Shown here piece after piece: positions 1 through 9,385 of a DNA stretch of 64,000 nt (position 1 is its first letter; the number at the start of each line of letters is the position of its first letter). Location of the stretch: positions 45,251-109,250 of the forward strand of contig JAFWOP010000020.1 in the NCBI GenBank assembly GCA_017545365.1. Direction: 5' to 3'. The notes below the pieces were generated by a model, which had not been told where the DNA came from, ran no database searches, and worked only from the letters and a program-made list of their open reading frames with translations. Source of the DNA: Bacteroidales bacterium. Lineage in GTDB: Bacteria > Bacteroidota > Bacteroidia > Bacteroidales > P3. The translations under genes and the position numbers were made by a program.

Positions 1-2
1 CC

Positions 3-716
3 GCGGTGGGTCTTGATCTTTATGAAGGCTACGGCCTCACCGAGTGCTCGCCCTTGGTGGCAGTCACCAATACCTATGCCGAAGAAGGCCGTCGCGTGGG
101 TTCTGTAGGCTTTGTGCTGCCTGGTATTGAGGTGCGGTTTGACCCTGACAGCCATGAGATTCAGTGTCGTGGAGGCAATGTGATGAAAGGCTACTTCAAG
201 GCTCCTGACCTCACTGCCGAGGTGATAGACTCAGAAGGATGGTTCCATACGGGGGACACGGGCTATCTTGACAATGAGGGATATATGTATCTCACGGGTA
301 GGACCAAGAACATGTTCAAGACCTCGATGGGTAAGTTTGTGAACCCTGAGGTGATAGAAGAAAAGATGAAGGAGTCGCCCTTCATCCTCGACGTGATGGT
401 CGTCGGCGAAGGCGAGAAATTTGCAGCCGCCATCGTCGCACCTGACTTCGACATGCTCCAAGACTGGTGCGGACGACATGGAGTGGATGCCACAAGCCGT
501 GAGGAGATGGTGGCCAACAAGGTGGTGCAGGAGCGTTTCCAGCGTGTGGTGGACAAGTATAACGCCTCGTTGGGTAATCACGAACAGGTGAAACGCTTCC
601 GCCTGGTGACAGACAACTGGACTACCGAGAACCAGTTCCTCACTCCAACTTTGAAAATCAAGAGAAAGAATATCGCCTCTTTCTATCAGAAGGAGATTGC
701 CGAACTGTTCAAGTAA
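3..716 (+). CDS. Long-chain acyl-CoA synthetase, C-terminal part (cut by window edge)
   Basis: Activates fatty acids to acyl-CoA through an acyl-adenylate. The frame is open to the left edge, so the N-terminal half with the P-loop is outside the window and about 238 codons remain. Visible family motifs are YEGYGLTECSP (A5), GWFHTGDTGYL (A7) and TGRTKNMFKTSMGKF (A8 hinge), followed by the small C-terminal lid domain ending LKIKRKNI, as in FadD15-like enzymes. It converges on a second, different synthetase with a hairpin between them. The family assignment is firm; chain-length preference cannot be read from the sequence. Confidence 0.93.
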   Translation, partial: AVGLDLYEGYGLTECSPLVAVTNTYAEEGRRVGSVGFVLPGIEVRFDPDSHEIQCRGGNVMKGYFKAPDLTAEVIDSEGWFHTGDTGYLDNEGYMYLTGRTKNMFKTSMGKFVNPEVIEEKMKESPFILDVMVVGEGEKFAAAIVAPDFDMLQDWCGRHGVDATSREEMVANKVVQERFQRVVDKYNASLGNHEQVKRFRLVTDNWTTENQFLTPTLKIKRKNIASFYQKEIAELFK

Positions 717-847
717 CAGATGAGATGCCATTTGGCAGCACATTTATGCAAACTAATTTTGATTTCACATTAGAGTGCTGTGCGGTATCAGATAATGCAT
801 GTTTAGGCCAACGTCCATTCCCCTCATGAAGGGCGTGCCACAAAGCA

Positions 848-887
848 GCGGGGTATGTTACAATGTTCACCATTGAGCATACCCCGC
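848..887. terminator. Hairpin between convergent acyl-CoA synthetases
   Basis: A two-tier stem: GCGGGGTATG (848-857) pairs with CATACCCCGC (878-887), and inside it CAATG (861-865) pairs with CATTG (871-875). It sits between two genes that end toward each other, so it probably terminates both. The T-tract after it is weak on either strand. Confidence 0.6.
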
Positions 888-924
888 CGATTTTGCGATG
901 TCCCTCCAAAGAGGGAAAAGAATA

Positions 925-2796
925 TTATTTGCGCTTGCCGAAGCCGAAGTTGGGGAGCTCCACGCTGCGGAAGGCAGAGAAGAGGGGGTTGCTGGATGCA
1001 GCCTCCTTGCCATAGATGTCGGCGATAAGGTTCTTGTATTTTTCTTTGATAATGTTGCGCTTCACCTTGAGGGTGGGGGAGAGGAGGCCGTTGGCGGCAG
1101 TCCACTCGTCGGTGACAAGGCGGAAGGCTTTGATTTGCTCGTGGGCAGCAAAGTTGCTGTTGATTTCGTCAATGACTTTCTTGAACTTCTCCTTGGTTTC
1201 GGGCATCTTCAGCAGCTCGGCATTGTCGCGGTAGTGGAGGTGGTATTTGAGTGCCCAGTAGTGCAGCGTGTTGAAGTTAGGTGAGATGATGACGCCAACG
1301 CTCTTCTCGTTTTCACCCACCACGAGGGCTTGGTCGATGTATTCCGACTCGCGGAGCTTGTTTTCCAGCAGTTGGGGCGCGATGTATTTGCCAGCTGATA
1401 GTTTGAAGATGTCCTTCTTGCGGTCGGTGATGCGGAGGTAGCGCGGGCCGGTGATACCGCCTACCAGTTCGCCTACGTCGCCGGTATGGAACCAGCCGTC
1501 GGAGTCGATGACTTGGGCTGTATATTCGGGATCTTTGTAATAACCCAACATGACGTGCGGGCCACGGGTGAGAATTTCTCCATCATCGGCGAAGGAGACT
1601 TCGACACCGCTAAGTACAGGACCCACAGTGCCGATTCTCACCTTTCCGTGTGCGGGGTCGTTGACAGCGATGACGGGCGAGGTTTCGGAAAGGCCGTAGC
1701 CTTCATAGATGTTGATGCCGGCGGCGGCGAAGGTGCGGATGATGCGGGGCTGTATGCTGCTGGAACCTGTGATAACGATGAGATGGTTGCCGCCGAAGCG
1801 TTCGCGCCAGTGGCGGTAAACCATGTGTTCGAAGAAACGTTGTGAAATCTGGTAGCCGAGTGAGACCTTCTTGAAGAGGGTGTAGTCGTAGCGGGCTCCA
1901 TGTTTGAAGGCGCGGGTGTAGATGCGTTTCTTGATGCCTTTGAAGTCCTTGCCGGCGGCAAAGAGCTTGTCGTACACCATTTCCAGCACACGAGGTACGG
2001 CGCAGAATCCGTGGGCATGGATTTCGCACATGTTCTGCTGTATGGTGCCCATGTTTTCGGCATAGTAGATGCTGACACCCTTGTATTGGAAGTGGTAGTT
2101 CATGCTGCGCTCATACATGTGGTTGAGCGGCAGGAAGCTGAGCACGCGCGAGTCGGATGTCATGGGGTTGACTTGGGCATGCGCGAGGAAGTTGGAACAC
2201 ATGTTGCGGTGAGAGAGCTTCACGCCTTTGGGGTCGCCGGTGGTGCCGGAGGTGTAGATAAGGGTGGCCCAGTCGTCGGGTTGGATGGACTCTTTGATTT
2301 GTTCGATGATGGGAGCATCCTTCTCGCGGTTGGCGATACCTGACTTGAGGATTTCGAGTGTGCGGTGCTCGCCTTCGATGCTGGCCAGAGTGTATACCTT
2401 GGGCGGATTCTCCATCTTGTTGAGTGCCGGACGGATGCGGTTGAGGAGGATGCTGTTGCTTACAAAGACGTAGCGTGCCTCACTGTGTTTGAGGATGTAG
2501 AGGTAGTTTTCCGCCGTAAGGGTGGGGTAGATGGGTACATGGATGAGGCCCGACATGGAAAGGGCCATGTCGAAGAAGTTCCACTCAGGGCAATTGGCCG
2601 ACATGGTGATGACGAGGTCGCCGCGTTTGAGACCCAGTTCTAGAAGGCCGTAGGCCAAATAATGTGAATACCGATAATAGTCGTGGGTACTGTATTTAAT
2701 CCATTCACCCTTTTCCTTGCAAGCCAGAATGTCCTCTTTGTCGGGATAGTTTGCCAGAAGGTGGTCAAGCAGGTCGAATGTACGTGTTATTTCCAT
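925..2796 (-). CDS. Long-chain acyl-CoA synthetase (AMP-forming)
   Basis: Full-length 623-residue ANL-family enzyme making fatty acyl-CoA from fatty acid, ATP and CoA. Motifs in order: the adenylate P-loop LIYTSGTTGDPKGVKLSH near residue 195, YEGYGLSETSP near 360, GWFHTGDVGEL near 430, and TDRKKDIFKLSAGKY near 460 with the hinge and lid-domain lysine region. Length and motif order match FadD15-like long-chain synthetases of Bacteroidota. The ATG at 2796 lies about 30 bases downstream of a TACTTTTGC promoter box that is back to back with the trkA promoter. It is a paralogue of the gene at the window edge, not a tandem duplicate: it is on the opposite strand and differs clearly in sequence. Confidence 0.95.
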   Translation of the reverse strand: MEITRTFDLLDHLLANYPDKEDILACKEKGEWIKYSTHDYYRYSHYLAYGLLELGLKRGDLVITMSANCPEWNFFDMALSMSGLIHVPIYPTLTAENYLYILKHSEARYVFVSNSILLNRIRPALNKMENPPKVYTLASIEGEHRTLEILKSGIANREKDAPIIEQIKESIQPDDWATLIYTSGTTGDPKGVKLSHRNMCSNFLAHAQVNPMTSDSRVLSFLPLNHMYERSMNYHFQYKGVSIYYAENMGTIQQNMCEIHAHGFCAVPRVLEMVYDKLFAAGKDFKGIKKRIYTRAFKHGARYDYTLFKKVSLGYQISQRFFEHMVYRHWRERFGGNHLIVITGSSSIQPRIIRTFAAAGINIYEGYGLSETSPVIAVNDPAHGKVRIGTVGPVLSGVEVSFADDGEILTRGPHVMLGYYKDPEYTAQVIDSDGWFHTGDVGELVGGITGPRYLRITDRKKDIFKLSAGKYIAPQLLENKLRESEYIDQALVVGENEKSVGVIISPNFNTLHYWALKYHLHYRDNAELLKMPETKEKFKKVIDEINSNFAAHEQIKAFRLVTDEWTAANGLLSPTLKVKRNIIKEKYKNLIADIYGKEAASSNPLFSAFRSVELPNFGFGKRK

Positions 2797-2828
2797 TTTC
2801 GAATAATTTATATTGTCTTATTGAAAAT

Positions 2829-2837
2829 GCAAAAGTA
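2829..2837 (-). promoter_or_regulatory. Bacteroidota -7 box for the acyl-CoA synthetase
   Basis: The reverse strand reads TACTTTTGC, matching TAnnTTTGC, with the ATG about 30 bases downstream. No clear -33 TTTG is seen. Confidence 0.7.
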
Positions 2838-2889
2838 CGTCTTTTTTTTGGATTATCATATTTATTTCTATTATGTGAGCATTTTTTTG

Positions 2890-2898
2890 TACTTTTGC
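2890..2898 (+). promoter_or_regulatory. Bacteroidota -7 box for the trk operon
   Basis: TACTTTTGC, 28 bases before the trkA ATG and divergent from the acyl-CoA synthetase promoter. The AT-rich 50-base gap between the two boxes would hold both upstream elements. Confidence 0.75.
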
Positions 2899-2926
2899 AG
2901 CCCCAAAAAGTAAATATATCGAGTAG

Positions 2927-4267
2927 ATGAACATCATTATTGCAGGTGACGGCGAGGTGGGTTTTTACCTTGCCAAGTCGTTGACAGAATTGAAACACAA
3001 CATCACGGTCGTGGACCCCAACTCCGAGCTGCTGAAACGGTTGGAAAAGGACAGCGACCTGTTGACCATCGCTGGGTCTTCGACTTCGCCACGAGTGTTG
3101 GCAGAGGCCAATGTGTCCGACTGCGACCTCTTCCTTGCCGTGCTTCACGACGAGAGCATCAACTTGATGAGCTGTGTGTTGGCCAAGAAGTTGAAAGCCA
3201 AGAAGACCGTGGCTCGTATCACCAATGCCGAGTTGCTGTTGCCCAAGCACCGCGACATGTTCCGCGACCTGGGGGTGGACGAGATGGTGTGTCCCGAACG
3301 TATCGCCGCCAAGGAAATCACCAATTTGCTGAACAACTCGGTAGCAACGGAGTTTTTCGACTTTTCAGGAGGTTTGCTGACTATGTACCTCATTCACCTC
3401 GAGGCCGACTCGCCGGTCATCAACCACAGTGTTCAGGAGCTGGCTCAGACCTACACCACCTTGCAGGTGAAAATTGTAGCCATCCTGCGCAACGGAATGA
3501 CTATCATACCCCATTCCGACACCCGTTTCCAGCAGGGCGACCTGGCCTACCTCATCAGCCGCCCCAATCAGCTGGAGACCATCAAGCAGGTGTCAGGCAA
3601 ACGCGACGTGTCTATCAAGAAGGCGATGATAGTGGGTGCAGGACGTGTGGGCCGTTATGCCGCCATGACCTTAGAGGATCGCATCCGCATCACCCTTATC
3701 GAGGAATCGCGCCCCCGCTGCGAGGAGGTGGCTGCCTTGCTTAATAACACCCTCATCATTAACGGCGACGCAACCGACATTGAGCTACTCAAGGAAGAAG
3801 GATTGCTGGCAACCGATGCTTTCATCGCTGTCACCGACTCGTCGGAGACCAATGTGCTTACGTGTCTCCATGCAAAAAAACTGGGTGTGAAGCGCACTAT
3901 CGCCCTGGTTGAGAACACGGGCTTCATCAGCCTCTCGCAGGACATCGGCATCGACACTATTATCAACAAGAAACTCATCACCGCCAGCTACATCTCCCGC
4001 TTCATCGTCAAGGGCGACGCCGTCCGCAGCAAGTGGCTCAGCGGCACCAATGCCGAGTTGATGGAGTTCAATGTGGGGAAACGGGCGCCCGTGACGCGCA
4101 ACCCTATCAGGGAGCTCAACCTGCCTCATGGTGCCACCATCGGCGGCATCATCCGTGGTAACGAGACTATACTGCCCACCCGCGATACGCAGATTTTGGC
4201 CAAGGACAAGGTGGTAGTCTTTGCCTTGCCGTCAGTGATGGAAGAAGTAGCCAAACTGTTCGACTAA
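2927..4267 (+). CDS. trkA: Trk potassium uptake regulator TrkA
   Basis: Cytoplasmic nucleotide-binding gating ring subunit of the Trk potassium transporter. It has two tandem RCK units: Rossmann fold 1 starts at the first residues with GDGEVG, RCK-C 1 covers roughly 140-220, Rossmann fold 2 starts near residue 234 with VGAGRVG, and RCK-C 2 ends the protein. The 446-residue length is the usual two-RCK size. The next gene, encoding the TrkH pore subunit, starts 4 bases after the stop, so the two are translated from one message. A divergent promoter box lies 28 bases upstream of the start. Confidence 0.96.
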   Translation: MNIIIAGDGEVGFYLAKSLTELKHNITVVDPNSELLKRLEKDSDLLTIAGSSTSPRVLAEANVSDCDLFLAVLHDESINLMSCVLAKKLKAKKTVARITNAELLLPKHRDMFRDLGVDEMVCPERIAAKEITNLLNNSVATEFFDFSGGLLTMYLIHLEADSPVINHSVQELAQTYTTLQVKIVAILRNGMTIIPHSDTRFQQGDLAYLISRPNQLETIKQVSGKRDVSIKKAMIVGAGRVGRYAAMTLEDRIRITLIEESRPRCEEVAALLNNTLIINGDATDIELLKEEGLLATDAFIAVTDSSETNVLTCLHAKKLGVKRTIALVENTGFISLSQDIGIDTIINKKLITASYISRFIVKGDAVRSKWLSGTNAELMEFNVGKRAPVTRNPIRELNLPHGATIGGIIRGNETILPTRDTQILAKDKVVVFALPSVMEEVAKLFD

Positions 4268-4270
4268 GAT

Positions 4271-5791
4271 TTGAAAAAAATACGCCATATACTGGACATC
4301 TCGCGGCTGAACCCCTACCAACAGTTGGGGCTGCGCCGCTTCAACTTCCGGCTGATAGCACGGCTCACCGGCATGCTGCTCATCTATATGGCCGCCAGCA
4401 TGGTGTTGCCCTTGGCGGTGTCTCTCTACTATCACGATGGGGCTCAGTTTGCCCTAGTGCTCACTGCCATCATCATCCTCTCCATCGGGCTCTTCCTCCG
4501 CAACATCATAGGGCATCGGGTTGAGTATGAGTTAAAGGAGGACGAGAGTTACTGGGTGACCCTCACGGTGTGGTTGGCCATCCCTATCTGCGGCACCCTG
4601 CCATACCTCTTCACCGGGGGGCTGGCCTCGTTTACCGACGCCATATTCGAGTCGTTTAGCGGCTTTACTACCACTGGTTCTTCGGTCATTCTCCATCCCG
4701 AAGAGCTGCCGGAAGGACTGCTCGTATATCGTGCTTTTACCCAATGGATTGGAGGACTAGGGTTGCTGCTTTTCGTTGTGGCAATACTGCGCAAACTCAC
4801 CGCTAGTGCGGGCCGCATTTATGAGGCCGAGTTCTCAGGCACCCAGCAGCGCAAACTGCACCCACACATCGCTCGCAGCGTGCTTCGTATGTGGGCCATA
4901 TACTCGCTGATTACTGTGATGATGGTGCTGGCACTGACATTCACCCACACCCGCTTTGTCGATGCTCTCTGCATCGCATTTAGCACCGTCTCCACCGGAG
5001 GGTTCCTAACCCACACCGGGGGGATGGCTATTCTGTCTTCGGCGGGGCTTGTGGTGGTGACCTTTTTCATGTTCCTAAGTGGCATCAATGTGGCGGTTCT
5101 CTACCGTTTCTTCACCCTCCATTGGCGTCGCATAGGCCGCAACGAGGAGCTGCGCACCTACATCGGACTCTTTATTGTGGCTTCAACCGTATGCGCCATT
5201 GCCTTCCGTCTGTCAGGTAATGGATGGGATACAGCACTGGAGTATAGTATCTTCCACATTTCCTCCACCATGTCCACCTGCGGGCTCTACCTCCCCAAGC
5301 CGCAACACTGGTCCTTCCTGGTGAGCGTCATCACTTTCGTGCTTATCATCATAGGAGCCTCGGCTGGTTCCACGGGTGGCGGCATCAAATTGCGGCGCAT
5401 CATCATCCTCATGAAATACGTGGGCAACTATTTCACCCGCATGCTCCATCCCAATGCCGTCATCTGCGTCAAGGTGGACGGTGCGGTGGTGGAGAAAGAC
5501 TATATCAACAAGATATTTGCCTTTATATTTCTTTACATTGCCTTTATCGTGGGCGGGGCTTTCGTGCTTACTTTCTGTGGCTGCACCATTCCCGACTCCA
5601 TCTGCATGGCGGCTGCCAACATCAGCAACCTGGGTCCCTCGCCCCTAATTAACAACTTGGGGGGCAGCCTCAACTACGAGCAGCTGCCCGGCTTGGCCAA
5701 ATGGGTGCTCACCATCCTCATGCTGGCGGGCCGTCTCGAATTGTTTGCTCTCATTGCCTCCTTCTCGCCTGCCTATTGGAGGCGAGGATAG
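4271..5791 (+). CDS. trkH: Trk potassium channel subunit TrkH (first copy)
   Basis: Integral membrane K+ translocating subunit, 506 residues with about ten membrane segments arranged as four M1-P-M2 units. Selectivity-filter-like loops show in FSGFTTTGSSV, FSTVSTGGF, SSTMSTCG and NISNLGPS. The start used is TTG at 4271, directly after trkA; the first ATG (4372) would remove a conserved positively charged N-terminal stretch. ISNLGPS instead of a GxGP filter is usual in repeat four of such proteins. It is followed in the operon by a second TrkH of only moderate similarity. Confidence 0.93.
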   Translation: MKKIRHILDISRLNPYQQLGLRRFNFRLIARLTGMLLIYMAASMVLPLAVSLYYHDGAQFALVLTAIIILSIGLFLRNIIGHRVEYELKEDESYWVTLTVWLAIPICGTLPYLFTGGLASFTDAIFESFSGFTTTGSSVILHPEELPEGLLVYRAFTQWIGGLGLLLFVVAILRKLTASAGRIYEAEFSGTQQRKLHPHIARSVLRMWAIYSLITVMMVLALTFTHTRFVDALCIAFSTVSTGGFLTHTGGMAILSSAGLVVVTFFMFLSGINVAVLYRFFTLHWRRIGRNEELRTYIGLFIVASTVCAIAFRLSGNGWDTALEYSIFHISSTMSTCGLYLPKPQHWSFLVSVITFVLIIIGASAGSTGGGIKLRRIIILMKYVGNYFTRMLHPNAVICVKVDGAVVEKDYINKIFAFIFLYIAFIVGGAFVLTFCGCTIPDSICMAAANISNLGPSPLINNLGGSLNYEQLPGLAKWVLTILMLAGRLELFALIASFSPAYWRRG

Positions 5792-5875
5792 ACTCAGTAA
5801 ATCAATAATCATTCACACCCGACAAAGACTACGCAGAACATTAGATACATACTCCGGTTTCTAGGCATCACGCTG

Positions 5876-7282
5876 ATGGTTGAGGGGCTTCTGATACTCA
5901 GTTGTCTGATTCCTGCCCTGCACTTCAGCGACGGCACTTGGTCCGACATCCTGGTGTCAGGCCTGTTCACCTTTAATATCGGGCTGATGCTGTTGGTGAG
6001 CTTCCGCAAAGCGAAAAGAGTCACCGACAAGCGTACCTCATACGTGCTGGTGGTGTCCATGTGGGTGGTGCTGGTCCTGTTTGGCACCCTGCCATTCCTC
6101 ACCACCGGCGTGCTTAACAGCTTCTCCGACGCCCTGTTCGAATCCACATCAGGCATCACCTCCACGGGTTCTACGGTCTTCTCCGCTGTGGAGTGGCTCC
6201 CTGCCTCCATCCTTCTGTGGCGCAGCATGACGCAATGGTTCGGAGGCTTTGGCATCGTGTTGTTGGTGCTGGCACTGGTTCCCTCAATGGGTATCAACAA
6301 ATACAGCCTCTACACCGCAGAAGCCTCTGGGGCCGACAACACAGGCAAGCAAACCGCCTCCATGACCACGACGCTGCAGCAGACTCTGGGCATCTACCTT
6401 CTGTTGACGGGATTGTTCGTCTTTATCCTTTGGAAAAGCGGCATGCATGTGTGGGATGCGGTCAACATCACCTTCACCAATATTTCCTCCGGGGGGTTCT
6501 CAATATACAACAACAGCCTTGAACGGCTCACCCACACACAGCAGTATATCGTGGCATTGGCCATGCTGTTGAGCGGCATAAACTTTGCCATGCTCTACAA
6601 CTTTTTCACCTTCCATTGGGACCGACTGCAACACAAGTTGGAGCAGATAGGGTTCTATTTGTGCATATATTTTGTCTCGGCATTGTTTGTCGTCCTGGCC
6701 CTTCGGTTCAATATGAATTACGATTGGGTCAACGCGTTGCGTTGCGGCATGGTTCAAACTATCAGCGTGCTCACCACCACAGGCTCCCTGGCAGCGGACA
6801 CCCAGCAATGGTGGGTTCCCATCACCTTCCTCTTCATGGTACTGTCATTGTGCGGAGGCATGGCTGGTTCCACCTCGGGGGGGCTCAAGACCATGCGTGT
6901 CTTGATTCTCATACGCAATGTGCGCAAAATCCTTCGCGACCGTCTGCACCCTCAATCGGTTAATCCTGTCCGACTCAACCACAAGCCTGTCTCCTCTGAC
7001 ATCATCACCAACGTGATGGTTATCTTTGTGGTGTATGTCATCATCATCTTCATAGGCATCTTGCTTCTCATGCTTAGCGGCATCAACGCCACCGAGTCCA
7101 TCGGTGCCGTCATTGCCTGTATCACCGGCTACGGCCCCGGACTGGGTCTCAGCGGTGGCTTTGGCTGCTATGCTGGATTCACCACTGCTGCCAAGGTCAT
7201 CTGCTCGTTCTTGATGCTGCTGGGACGTCTAGAGTGCCTCACTCTCCTTATACTCTTTATTCCAGCCTTTTGGAAGAAATAG
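5876..7282 (+). CDS. Trk/Ktr-type potassium transporter subunit (second TrkH)
   Basis: Second K+ pore subunit in the operon, with filter segments ESTSGITSTGST, FTNISSGGF, ISVLTTTGS and ITGYGPGLG. The ATG at 5876 is probably internal: the same frame is open back to 5801 and encodes RYILRFLGIT just upstream, the stretch at which TrkH proteins normally begin, but no ATG, GTG or TTG lies there. ATT at 5840 or ATA at 5849 are candidate starts. Sharing one TrkA between two pore proteins could give two affinities or ion dependences. The function at family level is sure; the division of labour is inference. Confidence 0.92.
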   Translation: MVEGLLILSCLIPALHFSDGTWSDILVSGLFTFNIGLMLLVSFRKAKRVTDKRTSYVLVVSMWVVLVLFGTLPFLTTGVLNSFSDALFESTSGITSTGSTVFSAVEWLPASILLWRSMTQWFGGFGIVLLVLALVPSMGINKYSLYTAEASGADNTGKQTASMTTTLQQTLGIYLLLTGLFVFILWKSGMHVWDAVNITFTNISSGGFSIYNNSLERLTHTQQYIVALAMLLSGINFAMLYNFFTFHWDRLQHKLEQIGFYLCIYFVSALFVVLALRFNMNYDWVNALRCGMVQTISVLTTTGSLAADTQQWWVPITFLFMVLSLCGGMAGSTSGGLKTMRVLILIRNVRKILRDRLHPQSVNPVRLNHKPVSSDIITNVMVIFVVYVIIIFIGILLLMLSGINATESIGAVIACITGYGPGLGLSGGFGCYAGFTTAAKVICSFLMLLGRLECLTLLILFIPAFWKK

Positions 7283-7372
7283 AGCTTCCGAACTAAGCCT
7301 TTCTATAACGGCTTGAACATTCGGGCGTGAAAAAAAATAAGCCAGTATATTATTTAATACAGAAAAAAGTAG

Positions 7373-7381
7373 TAATTTTGC
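7373..7381 (+). promoter_or_regulatory. Bacteroidota -7 box for ftsE
   Basis: TAATTTTGC, 20 bases before the ftsE ATG, giving a very short leader of about 15 bases. Confidence 0.7.
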
Positions 7382-7400
7382 ATTTTGAAATAATACTTCT

Positions 7401-8084
7401 ATGGAATCACCTATCATATCGCTCAAAGATGTGACTATCAGTCATAACGACGGTCCTCTGCTCACTCATGTGAACGTCGAGGTGACCTCCGGGGAGTTCG
7501 TATATCTGATTGGCAAGAGCGGGGCGGGCAAGACGTCGCTGCTTCGCACCCTCTATGCCGACCACGGTATCGACCACGGCGAAGCCACCGTCTGCGGCTT
7601 CGACCTCATGCGTCTCAAACGTCGCCAAGTGCCTATGCTTCGCCGTCGTGTGGGCATCGTATTCCAGAACTTCCGTCTGCTGAAAGACCGCGACGTGTAC
7701 GGCAATTTGGCTTTTGTCCTGCGGGCCACGAGTTGGAAACATTCCGACATCGATGCCCAGGTCTGTAAGGTACTGGAGTCCGTAGGCATCGCCGACAAGG
7801 CGCACTCCTCCATCCACCACCTCTCCGAAGGCGAACAGCAGCGCGTAGGCATCGCCCGCGCCCTTATCAACAACCCCAGCCTCATCCTAGCCGACGAGCC
7901 CACTGGCAACCTCGACCCTGCCACCTCGTCCGACATCATGCAGCTGCTTGTTAACATCAACCAGCAGACACAGACCACCATGCTCATCTCTACCCACGAT
8001 TTCATGATGATTGACAAATACCAATCGCGTATGCTGGTATGCGAGAATGGTACCCTCTCAGACCCTATGGGTCCCCAGTCGTGA
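7401..8084 (+). CDS. ftsE: Cell-division ABC ATPase FtsE
   Basis: ATPase of the FtsEX complex that couples the divisome to septal peptidoglycan hydrolases from the inner face of the membrane. Walker A is GKSGAGKTS (38-46), the signature is [15 protein letters not shown] (about 138-152), and Walker B is [12 protein letters not shown] just after it, followed by the switch histidine in STHDF. The length of 227 matches FtsE rather than LolD-like proteins only loosely; Bacteroidales FtsE commonly stands away from ftsX, and no ftsX is seen here. A LolD/MacB-type ATPase remains possible. Confidence 0.85.
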   Translation: MESPIISLKDVTISHNDGPLLTHVNVEVTSGEFVYLIGKSGAGKTSLLRTLYADHGIDHGEATVCGFDLMRLKRRQVPMLRRRVGIVFQNFRLLKDRDVYGNLAFVLRATSWKHSDIDAQVCKVLESVGIADKAHSSIHHLSEGEQQRVGIARALINNPSLILADEPTGNLDPATSSDIMQLLVNINQQTQTTMLISTHDFMMIDKYQSRMLVCENGTLSDPMGPQS

Positions 8085-8191
8085 ACTGAAAAAATAGAAC
8101 CCAACACAATAAATACCACAATAATCCGTTTCCTACGCTAAAAGGATACAACCGAAAAGACTTTTGATAACGAAAACGACATTAGAATACG

Positions 8192-9265
8192 ATGAAGAAG
8201 CGTCTTTTAATAATCTGTCTGGCTGCCTTGGTCCTGCTTCCTGCTGCCAACGTTCATGCCCAGTATCGCAAAAAGAAACAAACCACTGAGATTGTCCGCG
8301 AAGGTACCAACAAACGTCTTTGGCTTCGCAACAAGGCCGACACCAACTGGCATCCCACTCCCGGGGGCTTGTACGAGCAGGTCACCATGCCCGAGCTTAA
8401 TAAGAAAGGCAAGAAAACCGAGCCTATCATAGACATGAGTGGCAAACATAAGGTGCGTGAAGCAGCATACGACACCGTCTGGAAGTTCACCTCGTTCAAT
8501 GGCAAGTCGTTCTACTACATCAACTACGACTACAACAAGTTCCGCCAGCTCAAATGGCAGAAGGATAGCCAGCGCGATTGGGGCACTTTCGACCCTGTGA
8601 TGGACTATCTCACCACCGCCGGCCGCATACCCATGCACATCTATGCCGTCTATGCCATCAACCCCACCATCACCGACCAAGACCAGCATGACGAGCTAGC
8701 TGCCGCTGCTCAGATGGAAGCCCTCATCTCCCTCGACTATTTTCGCGACATCGTACTTGAGAAGGAGATGAAGAACAAGATTAATTACAAGGTGGCCGAG
8801 GTCGACTGGCGCTATTGGAAGGACGCCTCTTATTTCACCGACCCACAACCCACCGACGATGTCATACGCGTAGGCCTTATCGTCGACTTCAGCTCCAAGA
8901 AGGTCGACCTCTTGGCCAGCGCCGCTAAGGACGCACGCACTTTCGCCGACATCAAGTTCTTCCCCAACGACGCCACCATCCAAGATTCCTACATCCCCGA
9001 ATTGGATAATCTGGCCAACTACCTCAAGCAAGAAAGCGGCTTCGAGGTTTTGCTCACAGGCTACTGCGACAACGTGGGCACTGAGGCCTACAATATGGGA
9101 CTTTCCCGCCAGCGCGCTGTTGAAATTAAGAAGGCTCTCATGAAGCGTGGCATCGCCGAAAACCGCATCGAGATTGCTGCCAAGGGCGAAGACGACCCCG
9201 TGGGCGACAACAATACCTATAGCGGACGTCTGGCCAACAACCGCGTCACCGTAGTGATTCAATAA
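8192..9265 (+). CDS. OmpA-family cell-envelope protein with N-terminal GldN-like segment
   Basis: A signal peptide (residues 1-23, cleavage after VHA or HAQ) targets it to the envelope. The N-terminal 200 residues have WRYWKDASYF and many aromatic residues, and show general resemblance to GldN-type proteins (GGLYEQVT, TVWKFTSFNGKSFYYINYDYNKF), but I cannot assign a family. The C-terminal domain, from about residue 240, is an OmpA-like peptidoglycan-binding fold: IKFFPNDATI, LLTGYCDNVGTEAYNMGLS, LSRQRAVEIKKALMKRGI and the closing NNRVTVVI. It is likely a periplasmic or outer-membrane anchor to peptidoglycan. It is followed by a 9-bp tandem array and the FemAB-like gene. Confidence 0.8.
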   Translation: MKKRLLIICLAALVLLPAANVHAQYRKKKQTTEIVREGTNKRLWLRNKADTNWHPTPGGLYEQVTMPELNKKGKKTEPIIDMSGKHKVREAAYDTVWKFTSFNGKSFYYINYDYNKFRQLKWQKDSQRDWGTFDPVMDYLTTAGRIPMHIYAVYAINPTITDQDQHDELAAAAQMEALISLDYFRDIVLEKEMKNKINYKVAEVDWRYWKDASYFTDPQPTDDVIRVGLIVDFSSKKVDLLASAAKDARTFADIKFFPNDATIQDSYIPELDNLANYLKQESGFEVLLTGYCDNVGTEAYNMGLSRQRAVEIKKALMKRGIAENRIEIAAKGEDDPVGDNNTYSGRLANNRVTVVIQ

Positions 9266-9266
9266 T

Positions 9267-9312
9267 CTAGCAACACTAGTAATGCCAGAAAATACTAGTA
9301 ATACTAGTAAAT
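9267..9312 (+). repeat. Tandem CTAG array, 9-bp period, at an operon junction
   Basis: Five units in a row: CTAGCAACA, CTAGTAATG, CCAGAAAATA, CTAGTAATA, CTAGTAAAT. Four contain CTAG, at 9267, 9276, 9295 and 9304. It fills the gap between the OmpA-type gene and the FemAB-like gene. Comparable arrays lie between hydB-hydA and hydA-hydC. Confidence 0.8.
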
Positions 9313-9385
9313 CCAACGTCCCATCAACAACAAAGAACAATACAAAGAAATATGCGAAACAGAGGGGTCTTCGATTCCTCTGTTT

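Noticed and set aside
9267..9312. Possible small CRISPR-like array
   Set aside because: Units are only 9-10 bases, adjacent without spacers, and no cas genes are in the window.
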